Assembly (NCBI GenBank): GCA_003482405.1
Contig: DMZB01000070.1
Coordinates: 1 to 6,675 of the forward strand
Length of the DNA stretch: 6,675 nt
Direction of reading: 5' to 3'
Source of the DNA: Lactobacillus sp.
GTDB taxonomy: Bacteria > Bacillota > Bacilli > Lactobacillales > Lactobacillaceae
The position numbers were made by a program, and so were the translations under genes. Shown in pieces: positions 1 through 5,034 of this stretch. A model generated the notes under the pieces. That model saw only the letters and a list, made by a program, of their open reading frames with translations. It made no database searches and was not told where the DNA came from. Position 1 is the stretch's first letter, and every line of letters starts with the position of its first letter.

Positions 1-1
1 T

Positions 2-676
2 CTCGGAACGGCGTCAGTGGCTTCATCCACGGCAGCCAGCAAGATGGACCAGATTGCGACCATGCCAATGTCGTCGTTTGGTGTGACCATGGCGACTTTT
101 GCCGCCCAAAATATTGGTGCAGGTCAGTATAACCGTATCATTAAAGGTGTTCGGCAAACACTGATTTTGTCCGGTTCGTTCGCTATCGTCATCGGCGCAC
201 TGGAAATTATCTTTGGTAAGACCTTGGTGGGCTTATTTATTAGTGGACATGATCCGGCTGTGATGCGTTTGTCGCAAACGTATTTCAATGTTATCGCCAG
301 TTCGTACGTTTTACTGGCGGTGCTATTCATTATTAGAAATACGCTGCAGGGTGTGGGTCAACAGGCCATGCCAACGTTTGCTGGGATCGCTGAACTGGTT
401 ATGCGATCTTTTGCAGCCTTTTTCCTTGTTGGTCCCTTAGGTTATGCCGGAGCTGTGGCAGCCGAGCCGCTTGCATGGTTGGGCTCGTGTATTGTGTTGA
501 TTCCGTCTTATTTACGTGCGATTCGTCAACTGCACAACTTACAGTACATGCATGATCAAAATGAACAGACTAAACGCGCGGCGGTTACAGCTGAAGCAGG
601 AACTGGTGAACACACTGAAATAAGCGTCCCGAATTCGACACAAGCGGGACCAGGCTCGCATCATCAGTCTATTTAA
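2..676 (+). CDS. MATE-family multidrug efflux transporter, C-terminal half (5' end outside window)
   Basis: The reading frame is open from the first bases of the window, so the gene begins upstream and only its last 224 residues are visible. The segment LGTASVASSTAASKMDQIATMPMSSFG followed by MATFAAQNIGAGQYNRI is typical of the second half of MATE (multi antimicrobial extrusion) proteins, where a helix ending in a QN(I/L)GAG loop opens the C-terminal repeat. Several hydrophobic helices follow: ILSGSFAIVIGALEIIFG, FNVIASSYVLLAVLFII, SFAAFFLVGPLGYAGAV and EPLAWLGSCIVLIPSYL. The last ~50 residues form a hydrophilic, probably cytoplasmic tail rich in Q, E, T and H. MATE proteins are inner-membrane antiporters that export drugs or metabolites using Na+ or H+ gradients; the substrate cannot be told here. 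No convincing terminator follows the stop codon. The valine codon at 17 is an internal residue rather than a start. Confidence 0.88.
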   Translation, partial: LGTASVASSTAASKMDQIATMPMSSFGVTMATFAAQNIGAGQYNRIIKGVRQTLILSGSFAIVIGALEIIFGKTLVGLFISGHDPAVMRLSQTYFNVIASSYVLLAVLFIIRNTLQGVGQQAMPTFAGIAELVMRSFAAFFLVGPLGYAGAVAAEPLAWLGSCIVLIPSYLRAIRQLHNLQYMHDQNEQTKRAAVTAEAGTGEHTEISVPNSTQAGPGSHHQSI

Positions 677-693
677 GTTTCAAAACAGAAGTC

Positions 694-722
694 TTGAAAT
701 CTAGCCGTTTTTTTGATAATAT
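694..722 (+). promoter_or_regulatory. Candidate sigma-A promoter for the DUF2187 gene
   Basis: TTGAAA (694-699) is followed after 17 bases by TAATAT (717-722); GATAAT (715-720) is an alternative -10 at 15 bases. Transcription would start near 729, leaving a leader of about 75 bases before the ATG at 805. This is a match to consensus and spacing only, in AT-rich sequence. The rest of 677-804 shows no clear gene or terminator. Confidence 0.45.
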
Positions 723-792
723 ACACTCTCGTACGCATTGGATATAAGACCAGAATAACCCACACGCCTTCTTGCCGAAGACGCTGGGAACT

Positions 793-799
793 GAGGTGA
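793..799 (+). promoter_or_regulatory. Shine-Dalgarno site fixing the DUF2187 start
   Basis: GAGGTGA, a near-perfect match to the anti-SD complement, ends 5 bases before ATG 805. It rules out the longer in-frame TTG start at 772, which would place this site inside the coding sequence. Confidence 0.8.
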
Positions 800-804
800 A
801 GTTA

Positions 805-1092
805 ATGGCTGATTTACCTGTTGAATCCGGATTACATGTTGGTGATGTTGTCACTGCAAAAAAGTTTGGACCCTTTGAACATGACTTTGGTGGCGAACTT
901 GAAAAAGTTTATGAAAACTCGGCACTTGTTTTAATCGATGATTATAACGATGGCGACAGCATGACGGTCAGCGAAATGAATCGCCGTGCCGTGGTTAAAA
1001 ACGCTGATATCAAGGTCATCAAAGCTGCTCCAGTACCAGAACCGGATCCAGATGAAGAAGACGAAGATGATTCGGACGACAATAAGAAATAG
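805..1092 (+). CDS. DUF2187 (YkvS-like) small protein with acidic C-terminal tail
   Basis: A 95-residue protein. The ATG at 805 is chosen because GAGGTGA (793-799) lies 5 bases upstream; an in-frame TTG at 772 has no such site. Residues 11-72 resemble the YkvS/DUF2187 family, a small beta-barrel (KOW/SH3-like) domain with the pattern VGD-(V/I)(V/I)...GG-LEKVYENSALVLI...DDYN...RAVV...I-VI. In this protein the segments are HVGDVV (11-16), GGELEKVYENSALVLIDDYN (29-48) and RRAVVKNADIKVI (60-72). The tail from about residue 77 is PEPDPDEEDEDDSDDNKK, almost all acidic, and is not part of the usual short family domain. The family has no settled function; a nucleic-acid or ribosome link is sometimes supposed from the fold but nothing here proves it. 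The gene appears monocistronic, with a candidate promoter at 694-722 and a terminator at 1137-1180. Confidence 0.8.
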   Translation: MADLPVESGLHVGDVVTAKKFGPFEHDFGGELEKVYENSALVLIDDYNDGDSMTVSEMNRRAVVKNADIKVIKAAPVPEPDPDEEDEDDSDDNKK

Positions 1093-1136
1093 TGATGATC
1101 AAGACAGGGTCTAGTCGGCTTTGACTTGTTGAAATG

Positions 1137-1180
1137 AGACTGATTTTATGTGGCTGTTGTCACATGGTCAGTCTTTTTTT
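1137..1180 (+). terminator. Rho-independent terminator after the DUF2187 gene
   Basis: AGACTGA (1137-1143) pairs with TCAGTCT (1168-1174). An inner stem ATGTG (1148-1152) / CACAT (1161-1165) sits above an internal loop. The 3' arm runs into a tract of seven T. It ends the transcript about 45 bases after the stop codon. Confidence 0.8.
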
Positions 1181-1217
1181 GTAAATTAAAATATGGGATA
1201 GTAATTCGTAATTGAAA

Positions 1218-1256
1218 TTTGACCCAGATTGACAAACTTTTTACAAACCTTTTGAA
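1218..1256 (+). repeat. Four 11-bp-phased hexamers, candidate OmpR/PhoB-type response-regulator boxes
   Basis: Hexamers TTTGAC (1218), TTGACA (1229), TTTACA (1240) and TTTGAA (1251) begin exactly 11 bases apart. The middle two are also part of a longer direct repeat, ACAAACTTTT / ACAAACCTTT. A -10-like TATAGT at 1269-1274 has no good -35 at 17 bases, so the array spans about -63 to -25 relative to a start near 1281. That arrangement resembles Firmicute PhoP boxes (TT(A/T/C)ACA-N5-TT(A/T/C)ACA). The spacing is seen directly; the regulator identity is inference. AT-rich sequence makes chance matches possible. Confidence 0.45.
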
Positions 1257-1268
1257 AAAAATTTGCCT

Positions 1269-1274
1269 TATAGT
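1269..1274 (+). promoter_or_regulatory. Candidate -10 element for the DUF3737-patB operon
   Basis: TATAGT lies 13 bases after the last phased hexamer. No TTGACA-like hexamer lies 16-18 bases upstream; TTGACA at 1229 and TTTACA at 1240 are too far away. This would fit an activator-dependent promoter. Transcription would begin near 1281, giving a leader of about 80 bases. Confidence 0.4.
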
Positions 1275-1302
1275 TGGTCGAAGGGGGTAAAGTAGTAACA
1301 GT

Positions 1303-1317
1303 TAGTTCAGTGAACTA
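1303..1317 (+). repeat. Perfect 15-bp palindrome in the DUF3737 leader, candidate operator or hairpin
   Basis: TAGTTCA (1303-1309), a central G (1310) and TGAACTA (1311-1317) form a perfect inverted repeat. G1301 can also pair with C1319. The one-base centre suits a dimeric repressor operator better than an RNA hairpin. There is no T tract after it, so it is not a terminator. It lies about 20 bases downstream of the inferred transcription start. Confidence 0.45.
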
Positions 1318-1361
1318 GCGCCTAATATGATAATTTATGAAATGAAAGAAGCGAACTTTTT

Positions 1362-2213
1362 TTGAAAAACATTGATCAAAAACAATATGTTGGTGAACGG
1401 CCGTTGTTCAACGGTACTGACCTAAATATTACCAACACGACTTTTGCTGATGGCGAGTCACCACTTAAAGAGGGCCATCATTTGACCCTCGATCACGATA
1501 CATTTGAGTGGAAATATCCATTGTGGTACTGCACTGATGTCAACGCGGTTAATACGACTCTGTTGGAGACAGCCCGCTCAGGGATTTGGTACACGCACCA
1601 CATCAATATGGATCATTGCCTGATTGAAGCACCGAAGACATTTCGTCGTGCCAGTGATATTAAACTCAGCAATGTTCAGATGCCAATTGCCGAAGAAACG
1701 TTGTGGAGTTGCGATGACATTAATTTGGATCACGTGACGGCCAAGGGTGACTATTTTGGCATGAACAGTAGCAATATCGTTGCGCACGATTTTCAACTGT
1801 CCGGCAATTATTCGTTCGATGGCGGACGAAATATTGAAATCCATAATGCAACGATGCTGTCCAAAGATGCGTTTTGGAACTGTGAAAATGTCACCGTTTA
1901 TGACTCCACAATCATTGGTGAATACCTTGGCTGGAACTCAAAAAACATTACGTTTATCAACTGCCGAATCGAAAGCGAACAGGGACTGTGCTATATGGAT
2001 AATTTAGTCATGAAGAACTGTTCACTTATCAAGACGAATCTTGCCTTTGAGTATTCGACTGTTCACGCGGAAATCACAACCAAGATTGACAGTGTTAAAA
2101 ATCCAGTTAGCGGTGAAATTTCAGCACCAGCGATTGGTGAAATTATCTTACAAAAAGACCAGATTGATCCCAGTCAAACGGTGATTACAGAGACTGAGGT
2201 GACTCAACGATGA
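1362..2213 (+). CDS. DUF3737 family protein, beta-helix-like repeats
   Basis: A 283-residue protein matching the DUF3737 family pattern known from lactobacilli and other Firmicutes: GERPLF (11-16), FADGESPLKE (28-37), KYPLWY (51-56), LLETARSGIWYTH (67-79), IEAPKTFRR (88-96), YFGMNS (131-136), KDAFWNCENVTVYDSTIIGEYLGWNS (168-193) and QGLCYMD (207-213). Roughly 20-residue imperfect repeats such as WNCENVTVYDSTIIGEYL and WNSKNITFINCRIESEQG suggest a right-handed parallel beta-helix. There is no signal peptide, so it is probably cytoplasmic. Function is unknown. The start is TTG at 1362: an in-frame TGA at 1338 blocks extension, and the family N-terminus (MK-I--Q-F-GERPLF) fits this start. The SD is weak (GAAAGAAG, 1344-1351, 10 bases away). 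Its stop overlaps the ATG of the C-S lyase gene (ATGA), so the two are almost certainly cotranscribed and translationally coupled. Confidence 0.85.
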   Translation: MKNIDQKQYVGERPLFNGTDLNITNTTFADGESPLKEGHHLTLDHDTFEWKYPLWYCTDVNAVNTTLLETARSGIWYTHHINMDHCLIEAPKTFRRASDIKLSNVQMPIAEETLWSCDDINLDHVTAKGDYFGMNSSNIVAHDFQLSGNYSFDGGRNIEIHNATMLSKDAFWNCENVTVYDSTIIGEYLGWNSKNITFINCRIESEQGLCYMDNLVMKNCSLIKTNLAFEYSTVHAEITTKIDSVKNPVSGEISAPAIGEIILQKDQIDPSQTVITETEVTQR

Positions 2214-3382
2214 ATTATGATTTTACGACGGTTCCCAATCGGCGTCATACAAATTCTGTTAAATGGGATGTCGCGGATAACGAATTACCCATGTGGGTAG
2301 CCGACATGGACTTTCAAACGGCACCAGAAATAAAGGCGCATTTGGCAGCTAAGGTAAACGCCGGGATTTTTGGGTATTCAATTATTCCGGATAATTATTA
2401 CACTGCCGTGGCAGATTGGTGGCACAAGCGACATGGCTTTGCAGTCCAAACTGACTGGATTCTTTTTTGCAGTGGCGTGGTGCCGGCAATTTCATCGACA
2501 GTACGGCGAATGACCAATCCAGGTGAACAGGTATTGGTTCAAGCGCCCGTTTATAATATTTTCTATAACTCGATCATTAATAATGGGCGACGACAGATTT
2601 CCAGCGATTTGGTCTATGAAAATGGAAAGTACCACATTGACTTCGATGATTTAGAGGTCAAACTTGCTGATCCGTTAACGACGCTGATGATTTTATGCAA
2701 TCCTGCCAATCCAGTGGGTCAGGTTTGGTCGCGCGAGACTTTGCAACAAATCGGTGAACTTTGTTTGAAACACCACGTGTTGGTGTTGTCTGATGAAATT
2801 CATTGTGACATTGTGACTGATCCTAATGTTCAGTACACACCGTTTGCTTCAATCAATAGCGATTTGGCGAACAATAGTATTACCTGTGTAGCACCGACAA
2901 AGACGTTTAATCTTGCTGGTATTCAAACTTCCAGCATAATTATTCCTGACCCTGCAATTCGCGAACGTGTGGAGCGTGGAATTAACAACGATGAGATTGC
3001 CGAACCCAATGTTTTTGCAATCGATGCAGCCATTGCGGCCTTCACAGAAGGTGAACCGTGGCTGAACGATTTGTTAAAGCAGTTGGCGGCTAACAAACGT
3101 AAGGTGACGGATTACTTGGCTGACAATCTCGCCGAAGTGACGGTTGCTAGTGGTGCAGCCACTTACTTGATGTGGTTGGACGTGTCTGCGGTGACTGACG
3201 ATTCTGTCGCGTTGTGCAACTTTATTCGCGAACACACCGGACTGTTTTTGTCAGATGGTGTTGAATATGGCGGTGATGGTAATTTATTTGTTCGGATGAA
3301 TGTTGCCTGTCCGGATGCGGAGTTACAGGATGGCCTCCAGCGGTTACGAGCTGGGATTAAAGCTTTTGAAGCAAATAATTAG
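2210..3382 (+). CDS. patB: MalY/PatB-family PLP-dependent C-S lyase (cystathionine beta-lyase type)
   Basis: A 390-residue fold-type I aminotransferase-like enzyme of usual full length. It has the MalY/PatB N-terminal signature, with RRHTNSVKWD (11-20) and ELPMWVADMDF (25-35). Further motifs are GYS in the substrate loop (55-57), SGVVPA (88-93), APVYNIF (112-118) and NPANPVG (164-170). D195 in LSDEIHCD is placed to contact the PLP ring nitrogen. K231 in APTKTFNLAG is the expected Schiff-base lysine, and R362 in FVRMNVACP is the expected carboxylate-binding arginine. No key residue is missing. These enzymes cleave cystathionine to homocysteine, ammonia and pyruvate, and often act on cysteine or other S-conjugates too; MalY is also a regulator in Escherichia coli. 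Translation is coupled to the DUF3737 gene: the start lies inside its last codons, with GAGGTGA at 2196-2202, 7 bases before ATG. Homocysteine made here would feed the methyltransferase downstream. Exact substrate preference is not visible. Confidence 0.9.
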   Translation: MNYDFTTVPNRRHTNSVKWDVADNELPMWVADMDFQTAPEIKAHLAAKVNAGIFGYSIIPDNYYTAVADWWHKRHGFAVQTDWILFCSGVVPAISSTVRRMTNPGEQVLVQAPVYNIFYNSIINNGRRQISSDLVYENGKYHIDFDDLEVKLADPLTTLMILCNPANPVGQVWSRETLQQIGELCLKHHVLVLSDEIHCDIVTDPNVQYTPFASINSDLANNSITCVAPTKTFNLAGIQTSSIIIPDPAIRERVERGINNDEIAEPNVFAIDAAIAAFTEGEPWLNDLLKQLAANKRKVTDYLADNLAEVTVASGAATYLMWLDVSAVTDDSVALCNFIREHTGLFLSDGVEYGGDGNLFVRMNVACPDAELQDGLQRLRAGIKAFEANN

Positions 3383-3439
3383 TTTATGATCGCGTTGTTA
3401 TTGAGCTGCTTTTAGTGTGGATCTGAATAAACTTTTTTT
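3381..3439 (+). terminator. Imperfect hairpin terminator after the C-S lyase gene
   Basis: AGTTTAT (3381-3387), overlapping the stop codon, pairs with ATAAACT (3427-3433) and is followed by seven T (3433-3439). GATC (3388-3391) can pair with GATC (3420-3423) across a three-base bulge. The stem is AT-rich and the loop is long, so termination may be partial and allow some read-through toward the T-box operon. Confidence 0.5.
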
Positions 3440-3450
3440 GCAAAACACCG

Positions 3451-3479
3451 TTGACACCCAAATTATTTCGCTGTATCTT
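3451..3479 (+). promoter_or_regulatory. Sigma-A promoter of the T-box/metE-like/metQ-like/luxS operon
   Basis: A perfect -35 TTGACA (3451-3456) is followed after exactly 17 bases by TATCTT (3474-3479), a 4-of-6 match to the -10 consensus. The start of transcription would fall near 3486, just ahead of the T-box leader. No operator-like repeat overlaps it, so control seems to lie mainly in the leader RNA. Confidence 0.7.
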
Positions 3480-3485
3480 GTATTC

Positions 3486-3773
3486 AACGTTAAAAAAACA
3501 TTAGATAAACATTAAGCGTTGAAGAGAAGAGTAATTGCTCGACAGTTGGCAAAGAGAACCCGGATGGTGAGAAAGGGACAACGACACAGCGATGAAGATG
3601 AGCTCCGAGCGATTCAGTCAGTTAACGCCGACTGAACGGTTGCAACCGTTAACTTGCCGGGTATCAATGGGTACCGTCGAGGCGTCGTCTGTGAAGACGA
3701 TGTAAATAAGGGTGGTAACACGGTTAAATCCGTCCCTAATTGTCAGAAATGACAGTTAGGGACGGATTTTTTG
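3486..3773 (+). promoter_or_regulatory. T-box leader, predicted tRNA-Met responsive
   Basis: A complete T-box. Stem I carries the GAAGAG...AGTA side of the specifier loop (3521-3533), a stem ATTGCT (3534-3539) / AGCGAT (3588-3593), and the distal AG-bulge/GGATGGTGAGA region around 3554-3572. Stem II pairs TTCAGTC (3613-3619) with GACTGAA (3630-3636). Its loop GTTAACG (3621-3627) pairs with CGTTAAC (3647-3653), which is the IIA/B pseudoknot. Stem III pairs TCGTCT (3685-3690) with AGACGA (3695-3700). The T-box sequence AGGGTGGTAACACGG spans 3710-3724. The specifier is read as ATG at 3598-3600, after GAAG and before a purine; GAT (3597-3599) is the competing reading. TGGT (3713-3716) pairs with an ACCA acceptor end, i.e. 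discriminator A, which fits tRNA-Met and not tRNA-Asp (discriminator G). Uncharged tRNA-Met should favour read-through into the methionine genes. Confidence 0.93.
3726..3773 (+). terminator. Regulated terminator of the T-box
   Basis: ATCCGTCCCTAA (3728-3739) pairs perfectly over 12 bp with TTAGGGACGGAT (3756-3767). TGTC/GACA (3741-3744/3751-3754) extends the stem, and a run of six T (3767-3772) follows. The 5' arm overlaps the antiterminator sequence after AACACGG, so the two folds are mutually exclusive, as expected for a T-box. Confidence 0.93.
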
Positions 3774-3844
3774 TTTAGCCAAGTTTTTTTAGAAAATTAA
3801 TAACTGCTCGGTTAATCGCAGCAGTATTTCAGGAGGATTTCAAC

Positions 3845-5005
3845 ATGAGCGAAGCAATTTCTTTTTCAAAACGAACTAAATCACCATTTCGGTACGATAT
3901 TGTCGGCAGTTTTTTACGACCAGCAGCATTGAAAGATGCCCGGGCCAAGTTTGCGGCGGGTAAAATTGACCAAGACGCTTTAACCGCTGTTGAGGATAAA
4001 GAAATTATTGCCTTGATCAAACAGGAAGAGGCTGCTGGCTTAAAGGCAGTCACAGATGGCGAATTTCGCCGTAGCTGGTGGCACCTGGACTTCTTCTGGG
4101 GATTTCAAGGAATCGACTACAAAGTGCCAGAGCATGGCTACTTTTTCCACGGAGAGGAGACACGTAAGGCAACGGTCACCGTTTCCGGCAAAATTGATGG
4201 TCACAATCATCCGTTTGTAGATCACTTTAAGTTTACTCAAGCACACGTGAGTGATGGTATTCAGGTCAAACAAACGTTACCTGCACCGGCACAACTGCTG
4301 GTTGAGCTGTTGAGTCCGGCAAATCTGCCAGAGGTGCGCAAAGTGTACCCGACTGACGAAGCACTGTTTGCGGATATTACAAAAGCTTATAAACAAGTTA
4401 TCGCAGACCTTTACGCTGCTGGTGCCCGCACAATTCAGTTGGATGACTGCACGTGGGGCATGTTGGTTGCAGCGTTGCCACAGGACTTTATCAACGGTCT
4501 GGCTGGCGGTGAACCGACGACAGACGATGACTTAAAGCAACTTTATTTGAACATTAATAACTCAGTCATCGATGGTTTGCCTGAAGATTTAACCGTCAAC
4601 ACACATATCTGCCGTGGTAATTACCACTCAACGTGGGCTGCTGCTGGTGGCTACGATAAGGTGGCTGATCCACTGTTTGACCAAGAGCACGTAAATGCCT
4701 ATTACTTGGAATACGATTCTGACCGATCCGGTAGCTTTGAACCGCTGGCAAAAGTTAGTGACGATAAACTGGTTGTACTGGGTTTGTTGACCTCGAAGGA
4801 CGGTAAATTAGAGGATCGCCAGACGGTGATTGATCGGGTTCACGAAGCCGCAAAGTATGTGCCGTTGAATCGACTATGTTTGAGTACTCAGTGTGGTTTT
4901 GCTTCAACGGAGGAAGGCAACATTTTAACGCCAGACGATCAGTGGGCTAAAATTGCTTTAGTAAAATCGATTGCTGAAGAAGTTTGGGGCAACGATGCCA
5001 ACTAG
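3845..5005 (+). CDS. yxjH: Short MetE-type (YxjG/YxjH-like) cobalamin-independent homocysteine S-methyltransferase
   Basis: A 386-residue protein related to the C-terminal catalytic barrel of MetE; full MetE is about 750 residues, and the N-terminal barrel is absent, as is normal for the YxjG/YxjH group. It transfers a methyl group to homocysteine to form methionine in the cytoplasm. Expected zinc ligands are all present: H254 and C256 in VNTHICRGNYHS, E289 in YYLEYD, and C350 in LSTQCGFAS. Other family motifs are VGSFLRP (20-26), VTDGEFRRSWWHLDFFWG (69-86) and IQLDDCTW (197-204). The start ATG is set by a strong AGGAGG (3831-3836), 8 bases upstream. The gene is the first cistron after the Met T-box, which supports a methionine role. 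The methyl donor is not settled for this short type: the half that helps bind polyglutamyl folate in full MetE is missing. It is a paralogue-level match rather than canonical metE. Confidence 0.9.
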   Translation: MSEAISFSKRTKSPFRYDIVGSFLRPAALKDARAKFAAGKIDQDALTAVEDKEIIALIKQEEAAGLKAVTDGEFRRSWWHLDFFWGFQGIDYKVPEHGYFFHGEETRKATVTVSGKIDGHNHPFVDHFKFTQAHVSDGIQVKQTLPAPAQLLVELLSPANLPEVRKVYPTDEALFADITKAYKQVIADLYAAGARTIQLDDCTWGMLVAALPQDFINGLAGGEPTTDDDLKQLYLNINNSVIDGLPEDLTVNTHICRGNYHSTWAAAGGYDKVADPLFDQEHVNAYYLEYDSDRSGSFEPLAKVSDDKLVVLGLLTSKDGKLEDRQTVIDRVHEAAKYVPLNRLCLSTQCGFASTEEGNILTPDDQWAKIALVKSIAEEVWGNDAN

Positions 5006-5034
5006 GCCTGTGAATTGCGCGAATAAAAATTAGA

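Noticed and set aside
677..720. Terminator after the MATE gene (TTTCAA/TTGAAA with later T run)
   Set aside because: The six-base stem has a ten-base loop and the T run starts about 10 bases after it, so it does not form a normal terminator.
772..804. Longer DUF2187 reading frame starting at TTG 772
   Set aside because: The strong SD GAGGTGA (793-799) serves ATG 805, and the additional residues MPKTLGTEVKL do not match the family.
1281..1297. AAGGGGG as a Shine-Dalgarno site for a leader peptide
   Set aside because: No ATG, GTG or TTG occurs at a usable distance downstream.
1578..1844. Open frame on the - strand within the DUF3737 gene
   Set aside because: It lies fully inside a well-supported gene, has no SD or recognisable domain, and is a shadow of the coding frame. 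The same holds for other minus-strand frames at 124-330, 3829-4053, 4040-4273, 5376-5567 and 6014-6238.
1780..2007. Open frame in another + frame within DUF3737
   Set aside because: Overlaps the conserved repeats completely and shows no protein-like motif or start signal.
3635..3650. Perfect 16-bp palindrome AACGGTTGCAACCGTT as a protein operator
   Set aside because: It falls in the stem II to stem III region of the T-box, where RNA pairing, including the IIA/B pseudoknot, explains it better.
3486..3773. SAM (S-box) riboswitch before a methionine gene
   Set aside because: The leader has full T-box architecture, including the AGGGTGGTAACACGG element and a IIA/B pseudoknot, and none of the S-box signatures were seen.
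5010..5033. Small GTG reading frame (VNCANKN) before the metQ-like gene
   Set aside because: No SD and only seven codons; probably chance.
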